Below are positions 18,636 through 28,611 of a stretch of 53,326 bases of DNA, in pieces. This DNA is from Acidobacteriota bacterium (GTDB lineage: Bacteria > Acidobacteriota > Blastocatellia > Pyrinomonadales > Pyrinomonadaceae). Both the position numbers and the translations under genes were made by a program. The stretch is from positions 1 to 53,326 of the forward strand of contig JAKQII010000088.1 in the NCBI GenBank assembly GCA_029557535.1, written 5' to 3'. How positions within the stretch are numbered: position 1 is the stretch's first letter; the number at the start of each line of letters is the position of its first letter. Under the pieces are notes generated by a model. The model saw only the letters and a list, made by a program, of their open reading frames with translations, made no database searches and was not told where the DNA came from.

Positions 18636-19181
18636 ATGCACTGTCCACGTTGCGGTCAGCAACAGATTTCGGAAGATACCCGTTTTTGCTCACGGTGCGG
18701 CATGCCGCTCGAAATCGTTGCGCAGGTGGTGGCGAACAACGGGTCGTTGCCGTTTTTGCAGGAGCTCTTATCGAAAGAAGGCTGGTTCACGCGCAAGAAC
18801 GGAATGAAGATTTCGGCGATCTGGTTCGTGCTGCTCGTGTTGATCCTCTTGCCGCTCGCGGGGATCAGTGACGCGCCCGACGAAGTGACCGAGTCGCTCG
18901 CGATCCTTGGATTTTTCGGCGCGGTTTTGTTTTTCCTTGTTTCCTGGCTGTTTCTTCCCGCGACGCCGAAGGTCATGAGCGGATTCACGGCGCAGCAGAA
19001 CGCACCGGTGCCGGCGCAATTTGCCGGAGCACATCGTCCCCAGGGCGCGCTGCCGCCGCAGCAGGCGATCCCGGTCGATATCTATTCGGCGCCGAGACCG
19101 GGTAGCTGGCGCGAAACCAACGATCTGCAGCCGCACAGCGTGACCGAAGGGACTACGAAGTTCTTCAACGAAAAAGAATAG
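18636..19181 (+). CDS. zinc-ribbon membrane protein (paralog 1)
   Basis: MHCPRCGQQQISEDTRFCSRCGMPL, two TM segments, C-terminal HSVTEGTTKFFNEKE. Confidence 0.85.
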   Translation: MHCPRCGQQQISEDTRFCSRCGMPLEIVAQVVANNGSLPFLQELLSKEGWFTRKNGMKISAIWFVLLVLILLPLAGISDAPDEVTESLAILGFFGAVLFFLVSWLFLPATPKVMSGFTAQQNAPVPAQFAGAHRPQGALPPQQAIPVDIYSAPRPGSWRETNDLQPHSVTEGTTKFFNEKE

Positions 19182-19195
19182 CGCACGACGAAATT

Positions 19196-19738
19196 ATGTT
19201 TTGCCCGGTTTGCGGAAAACAACAAGTTAGCAATCAAACCCGATTCTGTTCAGGATGCGGTTTTCCCCTTACCGGAGTGTCAGAGGTTATCGCGGCCGGC
19301 GGCGCTTCGCTGGTAAAGGCGTCGTCGGGCGCCAATCAGGTAGACTCGCCAAGAAAGCACGGCATCAAGCAGGGCGCGATGGTGATGCTGGTCGGGTGTT
19401 TCCTCGTCGTGCCGCTCGTTGCGGTCCTTTCGGCGGCGCTCGACATCACGCCGGTATTCGTCCCGATTTTCGCGATCCTCGGCTTCATGGGCGGGCTTAT
19501 GAGGATCATCTACGCCCTGATGTTCCAGTCCGGGCAGGCGCAGATGGTGCTTGAGCCCGGCGAACAGAACCACCAGCTCAACGCCGGATCGCAGCGCGGA
19601 CTTCCGCCCCAGACCTCATATCCGATCACGGACCTTAGCATGCCTGTCGCGGGCCGATGGCGCGATTCCGCCGATCTCTCGCCGGGCAGCGTTACCGAGA
19701 GCACCACAAAACTCCTCGAAAAAGAAGAAGGTCAATAG
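19196..19738 (+). CDS. zinc-ribbon membrane protein (paralog 2)
   Basis: MFCPVCGKQQVSNQTRFCSGCGFPL, two TM segments, C-terminal GSVTESTTKLLEKEEGQ. Confidence 0.85.
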   Translation: MFCPVCGKQQVSNQTRFCSGCGFPLTGVSEVIAAGGASLVKASSGANQVDSPRKHGIKQGAMVMLVGCFLVVPLVAVLSAALDITPVFVPIFAILGFMGGLMRIIYALMFQSGQAQMVLEPGEQNHQLNAGSQRGLPPQTSYPITDLSMPVAGRWRDSADLSPGSVTESTTKLLEKEEGQ

Positions 19739-21483
19739 CCGACGGCCTCGCCGTCGCTCCGCGAATCGATCGCTCCGAGTCGGCTTCCGTCGGTATCGAT
19801 CATGATTCCCGTCGCCGAGGCGATGTTCGACGGCCGGGCGGCCATTGAATGCCCGAGCGTTCGCAGCACCGCGAGCGTATCCGGCGACATTCCGAACGGT
19901 TCGAACAGTATTTCGTCCGGATACCACTGTTGATGGATCCGGGGCGCGTCGATCGCCGCCTGAATGTCCATTCCGTAGTCGATCACGTTCATCACGCTCT
20001 GTGTGACCGCCGAGATGATCCGCGGGCCGCCGCGCGCACCCAGCGCAAACCAGAGCGTCCCGTCCTTTTTCAAAACGATCGTCGGCGTCATCGACGAAAG
20101 CGGCCGCTTCTTCGGCTGGACCGAATTGCGCTCGCCCTGGATCAGCCCGAACATATTGGCCTTTCCGGGGCGGGCGGCGAAGTCGTCCATCTCGTCGTTC
20201 ATCAAAACGCCGGTACCCTTGATCGTGACCGCCGATCCGTAAAGATTGTTGATCGTATAGGTGTTCGTGACGACGTTGCCGGCGGCGTCGACGACGGTGA
20301 AATGCGTCGTGTCCATGCCTTCGCGGATCAGGACCTCGCCGGAGCCGACGTCCGAGCTCTTTGAGGCCTGCGTCATGTTGATCGACGCGGCGCGCTCGTT
20401 CGCGTACTTCTTTTCGATCAGTTTCGCGGTCGGAACATCGGCGAAATCCGGATCGCCCATCAGGTCGGCCCGATCGGCGAAGGCGCGGCGCATCGCCTCG
20501 GCAACAAGGTGGTATTTCTGGGCCGAGTTGTAGCCCATTTTTGCAAGGTCATATCGCTCCATCATGTTCAGGACCTGGAGCATGACGATCCCGCCCGAAC
20601 TCGGCGGCGGCATCGAGATCACTTCGTAGCCGCGATACGATCCGCGCAAAGCCGTACGTTCGACGGCGCGGTAGTTCCTGAGATCTTCGAGCGTCATCAG
20701 CCCGTTGTGAGCTTTCATATCGGCCGCGATCAGCTCGGCCGTTTTTCCCGTGTAGAACTCGTTTGCGCCGAACCTCTGCATTCGGGCCAGCGTCTGCGCG
20801 AGATCGGGCTGGCGCAGGACGTCGCCTTCCTCGAAATGCTTGCCATTGTTCAGGAAGATCTTGCGGCTGTCCTCGTAAGCGTTCAGATTGGTTTGGTAGC
20901 TTTTGAAAAGATCCGCCAGCCGCTTGCTGAGCGGAAATCCGTTCTGGGCAAGAATCCTTGCCGGCTCAACGAGTTCGCGCCAGGAGAATTTTTTCGATCC
21001 GTACTTCGAGAACGCCATGTCGAGCCCGGCCGGTGTTCCCGGGACGCCCGAGGCGCGATAACCGACCTCGGATCCGCCCTCGCCGCGGATGAGTTTGCCT
21101 TCGGAATCGACGAAAACATCGCGCCCGGCGGCGGCCGGCGCCATCTCCCGGTAATCGATCGCCCGGGTCGTGCCGTCCTTGAAGCGGATCAGCATGAATC
21201 CTCCGCCGCCCAGGTTTCCGGCCTCCGGATAAACCACCGCGAGCGCCAGGGCGACCGCGATCGCGGCATCGACGGCGTTTCCGCCCCGTTTCATGATCTG
21301 AACACCGACTTTCGAGGCCAGCTCGTGCTGCGACGCGACCATCGCGTTCCTTGCCCTGACCGGATCGCGGAAGGCGGCACTGGCATTGCGTCCGGCGACT
21401 AACAGGTTGACGGTGACGAGTACGGCGATCAGAAGTGACGCCGGCGCCTTACGGCAGAAGTTTCGAACAGGTTCGGTCCACAT
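19732..21483 (-). CDS. ggt: gamma-glutamyltransferase
   Basis: GNAVDAAIAVALALAVVYPEAGNLGGGGFMLIR; catalytic DTTHFTVVDAAGNVVTNTYTIN. Confidence 0.95.
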   Translation of the reverse strand: MWTEPVRNFCRKAPASLLIAVLVTVNLLVAGRNASAAFRDPVRARNAMVASQHELASKVGVQIMKRGGNAVDAAIAVALALAVVYPEAGNLGGGGFMLIRFKDGTTRAIDYREMAPAAAGRDVFVDSEGKLIRGEGGSEVGYRASGVPGTPAGLDMAFSKYGSKKFSWRELVEPARILAQNGFPLSKRLADLFKSYQTNLNAYEDSRKIFLNNGKHFEEGDVLRQPDLAQTLARMQRFGANEFYTGKTAELIAADMKAHNGLMTLEDLRNYRAVERTALRGSYRGYEVISMPPPSSGGIVMLQVLNMMERYDLAKMGYNSAQKYHLVAEAMRRAFADRADLMGDPDFADVPTAKLIEKKYANERAASINMTQASKSSDVGSGEVLIREGMDTTHFTVVDAAGNVVTNTYTINNLYGSAVTIKGTGVLMNDEMDDFAARPGKANMFGLIQGERNSVQPKKRPLSSMTPTIVLKKDGTLWFALGARGGPRIISAVTQSVMNVIDYGMDIQAAIDAPRIHQQWYPDEILFEPFGMSPDTLAVLRTLGHSMAARPSNIASATGIMIDTDGSRLGAIDSRSDGEAVGY

Positions 21484-21685
21484 GTTGGTAATACCTTAGG
21501 TCAATTCTTCCGGACTTTCAAAAAGTCCGGAAACTGAATTTGGAACGTTATTAGGAGTTTAATCCCGGAACAAATTTGTTGATAATCATAGGCGAAAAGG
21601 GTAAATTTTATAAGCGCTTGGACAAATTGAATTCGCGGACTCTTTCAAAATACCGCTGCGGAAGTTCGCGAAATCAGGGATCAAT

Positions 21686-24271
21686 ATGAAACGATTTTTT
21701 GCATTTCTTCTTTTGACCTCGGTCACATTTACGCTTGCCATTCCGATTTTTTCCCAGAAGATAGCGAGGTCTGCCGACCGAACGACTGCTCGGAAATCTG
21801 ATTCGGGTGTCGAGATATCTGCAATTTCCGACGGGAACGGCGTACTGATCCGGTGGTCGACAACCGCTGAACGGAACGTGCTCGGATACTATGTCCTGAG
21901 AGCCGGAAAAGGTGATCCGGAACTTCTTGTTTCCGGGCTCGTGCCGGGAGGATACCTGCGATCGCGTCTCACAGAAGCATTCAGCGGCGACTATATATAT
22001 TTTGATCCTGACGGTCGAACGTCGGATTCCTACGTCGTCCAATCACTTGAAGTCGGAGGGAGGCAGCGGAGCGTTGGCACCGCGGACGTTGTCGCGGTTC
22101 CCGACCTCCAGAGGTTTGCAGGACAATCGTCGGCTGATTTCGCCACACGGTCGAGGATTCCCGGATCTGTCGATCTATCCAAAAACAACTATCCGGGCGG
22201 TCTCGCCAAGGAGATCGAAGGGAGCAGTTTTTCGCCCAACCTGCCGTCGCAGCGCGTGGTCGCCGGACAGCCGGGAGTCAAGATTTTCGTTAAGGACAAG
22301 GGACTGTACCGTGTTACTCGAACTCAGCTGGAGAACGCCGGATTCAACCTCAACTCGCCGAGCGAGAACTGGCAGCTCTTCACTGACGGCAACGAGCAGT
22401 CGATCATCGTCGGACCGGGCGACGCTTACATCGAGTTTCTCGGCGAGGGAATGGACACGCTCGAAAGCGCCCAACGTGCCTATTTTCTGGTTGCAGGCGC
22501 GACGGGAGGAAAGCGGATCGGGACCAGCGTGATCAGGCCGCTGAGCGCGCCTGTCGTTTCAAATGGTTTCCGGCAGACCTTCGAACGGCGCGAACGTGCG
22601 ACGTACCTGAGTGGGATTCTGAACGGAAATGAAGGGAATTTTTTCAGCTCGCAGGTCATTGCGAACGGTTCGACGCTCTCTTACACATTGCCGCTGTCGG
22701 AAGTTGATTTCTCCTCGCCCTGGAGCAAGATCCGATTTTCGCTTCAGGGACTGACGGTAAATCCGCACGACGTGCAGATCACGGTCAACGGGCAGCCGAT
22801 GCCGTCAACGATCGCGTTTCAGGGACAGACGAACGGAGTCGGCGAATTTGATATCGCCACTTCGAATTTGATAGCCGGAAACAATACGATTCAGTTCCGT
22901 TCCCTTGCCGGCCCGAACGATTTCGTCCTGATCGACAAGATCTCAGTTGAGTATTCGCGTACCTATGCCGCGAGCCAAAACCGGCTTGCTTTCTTTTCGC
23001 CGATGTACAAGACCGCGCGTCTGACCGGCTTTTCGTCGGCAAATGTCCGGGTCTTCGACGTCACGGAGACCGACCGGCCGACGATGGTCGACAACGTCCA
23101 CGCGGTCGCCAACGGCCCGTCCTTCGACCTGACGATCCCTTCCAACCGGAGCCGTGCGCTTTTCGCGGTCGAAGATTCGGGGATAATGTCGCCGTTATCG
23201 GTCGTTCCGAATTATCCGTCGACGCTTTCGTCGCCTTCGAATTCTGCCGGAATGATCATCGTCACGCACCGTGACTGGTTGGCCGAGGCGCAGACGTGGG
23301 CCGATTATCGTACGTCGACCGGGGTGAATTCGGTCGTTGTGGACGTCGCGGATGTTTACGACGAGTTCAGCTACGGCGTTCAGAGCGCCGCCGGGATGAC
23401 CGACTTTTTCCAGTTCGCCAGCCAGAACTGGCAGACGCCGCCGCAGTACATTCTTCTGATGGGCGACTCCACGTACGACCCGAAGAACTACGGCAATTTC
23501 GCTTACAACACCTTTGTCCCGACCGAGCTCGTGGATACGCTTTACGAGGAGACAGGAAGCGACGAGGCGCTCTGCGATTTCAACAACGACGGACTTGCCG
23601 AGATCGCGGTCGGGAGAATTCCTGCCCGAAACGGCACCGAACTGACGCAGATGCTGGCAAAAACGATCCAGTTCGAAAGCACGATCGCGACCGCTTTGGA
23701 CCGCGGGGCGCTTTTTGTCGCCGACCAACCGATAGGATATGACTTCGACGGCGTAAATAACCGGATCGCCCAACAATTGCCGCCGACGATGCCGAAGGTG
23801 TTCATTTCGCGGAACATCCCTGATCCTAATCCGCGAACGCTGCTGCTTGCGGAACTCAACATCGGGCGCTTTCTGGTCAATTACTCTGGTCACGGCTCCA
23901 CACTGTTCTGGGCCGAATCCGGTTTCTATCACCGCAATGACATCGCGTCGATGAACAATCAGGACAATTATTCACTGTTCACTCTCCTGACCTGTCTTAA
24001 CGGATACTTCGTGTCACCGTATTTCGACACGTTTGCCGAAGTGGCGGTCAAATCGCCTAACCGCGCGGCGGTTGCCGCATGGGCCTCTTCGGGGAGAACG
24101 ACACCCGATGTTCAGGAAGTGATGGCGACGCGGTTCTATAATCAGATCAGCGTCGGGACGATCACGCGGATGGGCGATCTCGTGAAGGATGCCAAGCAGA
24201 GCCTGGTCGGCGGCCGCGACGTGCGGCTGTCGTGGACGCTTCTCGGCGACCCTGCGCTGAAGGTCCGCTGA
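21686..24271 (+). CDS. gingipain-like peptidase family C25 protein
   Basis: 861 aa, signal peptide; QYILLMGDSTYDPKNY, VNYSGHGSTLFWAE, LTCLNGYF, LLGDPALKVR. Confidence 0.88.
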   Translation: MKRFFAFLLLTSVTFTLAIPIFSQKIARSADRTTARKSDSGVEISAISDGNGVLIRWSTTAERNVLGYYVLRAGKGDPELLVSGLVPGGYLRSRLTEAFSGDYIYFDPDGRTSDSYVVQSLEVGGRQRSVGTADVVAVPDLQRFAGQSSADFATRSRIPGSVDLSKNNYPGGLAKEIEGSSFSPNLPSQRVVAGQPGVKIFVKDKGLYRVTRTQLENAGFNLNSPSENWQLFTDGNEQSIIVGPGDAYIEFLGEGMDTLESAQRAYFLVAGATGGKRIGTSVIRPLSAPVVSNGFRQTFERRERATYLSGILNGNEGNFFSSQVIANGSTLSYTLPLSEVDFSSPWSKIRFSLQGLTVNPHDVQITVNGQPMPSTIAFQGQTNGVGEFDIATSNLIAGNNTIQFRSLAGPNDFVLIDKISVEYSRTYAASQNRLAFFSPMYKTARLTGFSSANVRVFDVTETDRPTMVDNVHAVANGPSFDLTIPSNRSRALFAVEDSGIMSPLSVVPNYPSTLSSPSNSAGMIIVTHRDWLAEAQTWADYRTSTGVNSVVVDVADVYDEFSYGVQSAAGMTDFFQFASQNWQTPPQYILLMGDSTYDPKNYGNFAYNTFVPTELVDTLYEETGSDEALCDFNNDGLAEIAVGRIPARNGTELTQMLAKTIQFESTIATALDRGALFVADQPIGYDFDGVNNRIAQQLPPTMPKVFISRNIPDPNPRTLLLAELNIGRFLVNYSGHGSTLFWAESGFYHRNDIASMNNQDNYSLFTLLTCLNGYFVSPYFDTFAEVAVKSPNRAAVAAWASSGRTTPDVQEVMATRFYNQISVGTITRMGDLVKDAKQSLVGGRDVRLSWTLLGDPALKVR

Positions 24272-24293
24272 CTTGATTTTCAGTTATATTGTT

Positions 24294-24334
24294 CCGGGTG
24301 CAGATCGTCCGAAGGTTTGCACCCGGCTATTTTT
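24294..24334 (+). terminator. rho-independent terminator
   Basis: ccgggtgca...tgcacccgg then ctattttt. Confidence 0.7.
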
Positions 24335-24400
24335 GGGCGCCTGCTTGCCTAAAGACGGCACTGTTCTTATCATCGGAGTAGCTAAGCAGGAGACAAATTT

Positions 24401-25975
24401 ATGCAGACACAAAGGGTTTTGGATGAATTCAGGAACGAGCCGTTCACCGATTTTTCGGTGGCGGAGAATGCAAGCGCCTACCGGGACGCTGTTGCGGCGG
24501 TCAGGCAGGAGCTTGGGCGCGAATACCAGATTCTGATCGACGGCGAAAGGATCACGCTTTCCGAGAAATTCGAGAGTTACAATCCGTCAAACAAAACTGA
24601 AGTGGTCGGGGTATTCTCGGAAGTTGACGTCGATGCCGAAGCACTTGTCAACCGGGCGATCGAAGCGGCGTCCGAGGCCTTCAAGACCTGGCGCAACGTG
24701 CCGGCGGCCGAGCGCGCCGAATATCTTTTCAAGGCCGCGGCGATAATTCGCGAGCGCAAGCACTATTTTTCGTCGTGGATGACCTTCGAAACCGGAAAGA
24801 CCTGGGCCGAAGCCGACGGCGACACCGCCGAAGCGATCGATTTTCTGGAGTTTTACGGACGCGAGATGATCCGCTGGGCGGAACCGCAGCCGATCACGCC
24901 GTCGCCGCTCCCCGAGATCAACTCGGTTGAGTACATCCCGCTCGGAGTCGGAGCGATCATTCCGCCGTGGAATTTTCCGCTCGCGATCATGGTCGGAATG
25001 ACGAGCGCCGCGATCGTTGCCGGCAATACGGTTGTGCTCAAACCTTCGTCCGACTCGCCGACGATCGCGGCGAAGTTCATCGAGGTCCTTGAAGAGGTGG
25101 GTCTGCCGAAGGGCGTCGTGAATTTCGTAACCGGGAGCGCCGCGACCGGAAATGCGATGGTAATGCATCCGAAAACGCGGTTCATCTCGTTCACGGGGTC
25201 GAAGCAGGTCGGACTGCATATCAACGAGCAGGCCGCGAAGACCCGGCCGGGCCAGATCTGGATCAAGCGCGTCGTCGCCGAAATGGGCGGCAAGGATGCG
25301 ATCGTCGTTGCCGACGACGCCGATCTCGATGCCGCCGCCGCCGGCGTCGTGTCATCCGCGTTCGGTTATCAGGGCCAGAAGTGTTCGGCTTGCTCGCGGC
25401 TGATCGTCGACGAAAAGGTCCACCGTCCGCTCGTCGAGAAGGTCGTCGAACTAACGAAAAGACTCAAGGTCGGACAGCCGACCGAGGTCGACTCGAACGT
25501 GGCGTCGGTGATCAACAAGCGCTCCTTCGACACCACTCTGAGTTATATCGCGAAGGGCATCGAGGAAGGCGGCGTACTGCTGGCCGGCGGGACCGGAAAC
25601 GACGAAACGGGCTTCTTCATCGAACCGACGATCATCGACAACGTCGAACCGGGCGCGACCATCGAACAGGAGGAAATATTCGCTCCGGTTCTCGCGGTGA
25701 TCAAGGCGCGCGATTTCGATCATGCCCTCGAGATCGCCAATGACACTGAATTCGGGCTGACCGGAGCACTGTATTCAGCCGACGAAAACCGTCTGGAACG
25801 GGCGAAACGCGAGTTTCACGTCGGAAACCTGTACCTGAACCGAAAGTGTACCGGCGCGTTGGTCGGTGTTCATCCGTTCGGCGGGTTCAACATGTCCGGC
25901 ACGGACTCGAAAGCCGGCGGACGCGAATACCTGCTGCAGTTCATGCAGGCCAAATCGATAGCCAAGAAAATATGA
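24401..25975 (+). CDS. L-glutamate gamma-semialdehyde (1-pyrroline-5-carboxylate) dehydrogenase
   Basis: 524 aa ALDH; IIPPWNFPLAIMVGMTSAAIVAGNTVVLKPSSDSP, GYQGQKCSACSRLIV, TGALVGVHPFGGFNMSGTDSKAGGREYL. Confidence 0.93.
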   Translation: MQTQRVLDEFRNEPFTDFSVAENASAYRDAVAAVRQELGREYQILIDGERITLSEKFESYNPSNKTEVVGVFSEVDVDAEALVNRAIEAASEAFKTWRNVPAAERAEYLFKAAAIIRERKHYFSSWMTFETGKTWAEADGDTAEAIDFLEFYGREMIRWAEPQPITPSPLPEINSVEYIPLGVGAIIPPWNFPLAIMVGMTSAAIVAGNTVVLKPSSDSPTIAAKFIEVLEEVGLPKGVVNFVTGSAATGNAMVMHPKTRFISFTGSKQVGLHINEQAAKTRPGQIWIKRVVAEMGGKDAIVVADDADLDAAAAGVVSSAFGYQGQKCSACSRLIVDEKVHRPLVEKVVELTKRLKVGQPTEVDSNVASVINKRSFDTTLSYIAKGIEEGGVLLAGGTGNDETGFFIEPTIIDNVEPGATIEQEEIFAPVLAVIKARDFDHALEIANDTEFGLTGALYSADENRLERAKREFHVGNLYLNRKCTGALVGVHPFGGFNMSGTDSKAGGREYLLQFMQAKSIAKKI

Positions 25976-26859
25976 AAAAGACCCTACTCCTGGCAATTGT
26001 ACTCGGGTTGATCCCGGGCTTTGTGGCGGCACAGAAGCGAAAGCCTCTGCCGCCACCGCCAATGGCCGTATTTGCCGTTCTGAACGACGGAAAATCGGTG
26101 GAACCCATTGCGAAAATTCAGGGCGGAAAGCTCTCTGAACTTTCCGACGGCGGTGACGATCAGGTGACGCTCAAAAAGTTCATCGGAAGCTATTACAAAC
26201 CGAGCACGAAATACAAGCTTGTTTTCGGCGGCGCGAACGCCGGAACGGTGATGATCAAATCCTCGAATCCGGACAGCGAGTGCGGCCGCAACATGGCGGA
26301 AGTGACCGTCGCGTCGACAAAGGCAAAGCTCAAAGGTATGGTCATGGCGTTGGCGACGAGCGCCGCGGTCAAAGGCTCCGGAGTCCGGCGTCTTCCGACG
26401 CCGGCCGAACGATCGGCGGCCGAAGCCCTCGTCAGAGCTGAATTTTCGAGGCAGAAGGTCGGTGCCAAAAACCTGAAGTATCACAATTTGACCGCGCTCG
26501 ATCTGAATTCAGACGGCGCGGCTGAACTCGTCGGGTCGTTCTGGGTCGAACCGGGCCCGACCGAGCGAGCGTTGCTTTTCTTCATCGCCGCGAAGGGCGC
26601 CGACGGCAAGTATGCGTTCGGCTACTCCAGTTTCAAGACGTACAAGAATGATGAAGTGATGAGCGGTGACGTTAAGGATACCGACACCGGCGTCTATCAC
26701 GAATTGCTGCTCGACGTACTTGATATCGACGGCGACGGTAAGTCCGAGGTCTTCACGTACATCCAGTCTTTCGAAGGCGCCGGATTCAGCGCCTACGCGG
26801 AAAAAAACGGTAAATGGGAGTTGATCTTTGAAGGATCGAACTATCATTGCGGCTACTGA
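25972..26859 (+). CDS. exported protein of unknown function (FG-GAP-like C-terminal part)
   Basis: ATG overlaps the previous stop (ATGA); signal peptide MKKTLLLAIVLGLIPGFVAAQ; LDLNSDGAAELVGSF and LDIDGDGKSEVFTY. Confidence 0.75.
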   Translation: MKKTLLLAIVLGLIPGFVAAQKRKPLPPPPMAVFAVLNDGKSVEPIAKIQGGKLSELSDGGDDQVTLKKFIGSYYKPSTKYKLVFGGANAGTVMIKSSNPDSECGRNMAEVTVASTKAKLKGMVMALATSAAVKGSGVRRLPTPAERSAAEALVRAEFSRQKVGAKNLKYHNLTALDLNSDGAAELVGSFWVEPGPTERALLFFIAAKGADGKYAFGYSSFKTYKNDEVMSGDVKDTDTGVYHELLLDVLDIDGDGKSEVFTYIQSFEGAGFSAYAEKNGKWELIFEGSNYHCGY

Positions 26860-26879
26860 AAACGGAGCGATCCGAGTAC

Positions 26880-26913
26880 CGTCAGAAAATGTCGAGTCGA
26901 GCATTTTCTGACG
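26880..26913. terminator. strong hairpin (12-bp stem), probable terminator
   Basis: cgtcagaaaatg-tcgagtcgag-cattttctgacg. Confidence 0.6.
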
Positions 26914-26935
26914 GTTTCCTGCGTTAACTATCAGC

Positions 26936-27859
26936 ATGCGAATCGTCTTTATGGGAACGCCGCCGGCCGCAGTTCCGAGTCTCGCGCGGCTCTTGAGCGA
27001 CGGCCACGATGTCGTTGCCGTTTACACCCAGCCCGACCGGCCGTCCGGGCGCGGCAATCGCCTGACTCCGCCGCCGGTGAAGACGTTCGCGGCCGACGCG
27101 GGATTGCCCGTCCTGCAGCCGCTGAAGATCCGGACCGAAGATGCAATTGCCGAATTCAGATCGCACGGCGCGGACGTCGCGGTCGTCGTCGCTTTCGGAC
27201 GCATCCTGCCGAAATCGTTCCTCGGAGCGTTTCGGTACGGCGCGATCAACGTCCATTTTTCACTCCTTCCGAAATATCGCGGAGCGGCGCCCGTGAACTG
27301 GGCGATCGCGAACGGCGAGTCCGTTTCGGGCGTGACAACGATGCAGATGGACGAAGGACTCGATACCGGCGATATTCTCCTGCAAATAGAAGTCGCAATT
27401 GGCGACGACGAGAACGCGGCCGAATTGATGACGCGGCTTTCAAATGTCGGCGCCGAGTTGCTTTCCGAGACGCTGGACCGGATCGAAGAGATCTCGCCGC
27501 GTCATCAGGACGAGTCCGATGCGACGCACGCCCCGTTAATGAAGAGGGAAGACGGGCGCATCGACTGGTCGCGCCCGGCAACGGAAATAGCGAACCGCGT
27601 TCGGGCGTTTCAGCCGTTCCCGACGAGTTTTACATTCTTCGAGGGGAAGAAACTGACGATCTGGAAGGCCGTGGCGACCGACGAATCATCCGCCGCCGCG
27701 CCGGGTGAAGTAGTGGAGGCTTCTCGCGATCTCGTGGTCGCCTGCGGCGGCGGAACCGTGCTGCACGTCGATGAGCTGCAGCTCGAAGGCAAGCGGCGCA
27801 TGAGCGTCCACGATTTTCTGAACGGCGTCAGGCTGAGCGCCGGTGATAGATTTTCATGA
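26936..27859 (+). CDS. fmt: methionyl-tRNA formyltransferase
   Basis: MRIVFMGTPPAAVPSL, NVHFSLLPKYRGAAPVNWAI, TMQMDEGLDTGDIL. Confidence 0.97.
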   Translation: MRIVFMGTPPAAVPSLARLLSDGHDVVAVYTQPDRPSGRGNRLTPPPVKTFAADAGLPVLQPLKIRTEDAIAEFRSHGADVAVVVAFGRILPKSFLGAFRYGAINVHFSLLPKYRGAAPVNWAIANGESVSGVTTMQMDEGLDTGDILLQIEVAIGDDENAAELMTRLSNVGAELLSETLDRIEEISPRHQDESDATHAPLMKREDGRIDWSRPATEIANRVRAFQPFPTSFTFFEGKKLTIWKAVATDESSAAAPGEVVEASRDLVVACGGGTVLHVDELQLEGKRRMSVHDFLNGVRLSAGDRFS

Positions 27860-28611
27860 AACCGGAAAACGTGCGGGTCGCCGCATTTTACGAATTCAAA
27901 GAACTTTCGGACCTCCGTGAACTGAAATCCAAACTGCTCGGGGCGATGTCGTTGCGATCGATCCTCGGCACGATCATCATCGCGCCAGAGGGCTATAACG
28001 GGACAGTTTCAGGCGATCCGGAAGAACTCGGACCGTTTCTGCGGGATATCGGCGCGATTCTCGAGTCCGATGTCAAGTTCAAGGAATCGCTCAACCAAGG
28101 GGATCCGTTCCGGCGAAGATTCGTCAAGATCAAGAAAGAGATCGTCACGCTCCGACGCGATGTGCGGATGGAACTCGGGCACGGGACTCACGTGTCGGCG
28201 CAGGATTGGAACGAATTGATAAAGCGTGACGACGTTCTCCTGTTGGATACACGCAACCATTATGAATACCGCGTCGGAACATTTCCCGGCGCCGTCGATC
28301 CGCACACCGACAGATTCAGCGATCTGCCGGGATTCGTCGAGGCGAACCTCGATCCCGGCAGGATCCGGAACGTCGCGATGTTCTGTACCGGCGGGATCCG
28401 GTGCGAAAAATTCGTGCCGTATATGAAAGGGCTCGGTTTCGAGAACGTTTACCAGCTTGACGGCGGGATCCTCAAATATCTGGAGGTCGTCCCCGCCGAA
28501 GAAAGCCTTTGGGAAGGGGAGTGCTTCGTGTTTGACGAGCGGATAACTATCGGCTCCGATCTCAGGAAGGGCGAGGCCCCGGACTTCTCGGCAGAGATGA
28601 AGAGAAAATGA
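27856..28611 (+). CDS. trhO: rhodanese-related tRNA uridine hydroxylase TrhO (YceA)
   Basis: AFYEFKELSDLRELKSKLL; rhodanese LLDTRNHYEYRVGTF; MFCTGGIRCEKFVPYM. Confidence 0.94.
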   Translation: MKPENVRVAAFYEFKELSDLRELKSKLLGAMSLRSILGTIIIAPEGYNGTVSGDPEELGPFLRDIGAILESDVKFKESLNQGDPFRRRFVKIKKEIVTLRRDVRMELGHGTHVSAQDWNELIKRDDVLLLDTRNHYEYRVGTFPGAVDPHTDRFSDLPGFVEANLDPGRIRNVAMFCTGGIRCEKFVPYMKGLGFENVYQLDGGILKYLEVVPAEESLWEGECFVFDERITIGSDLRKGEAPDFSAEMKRK

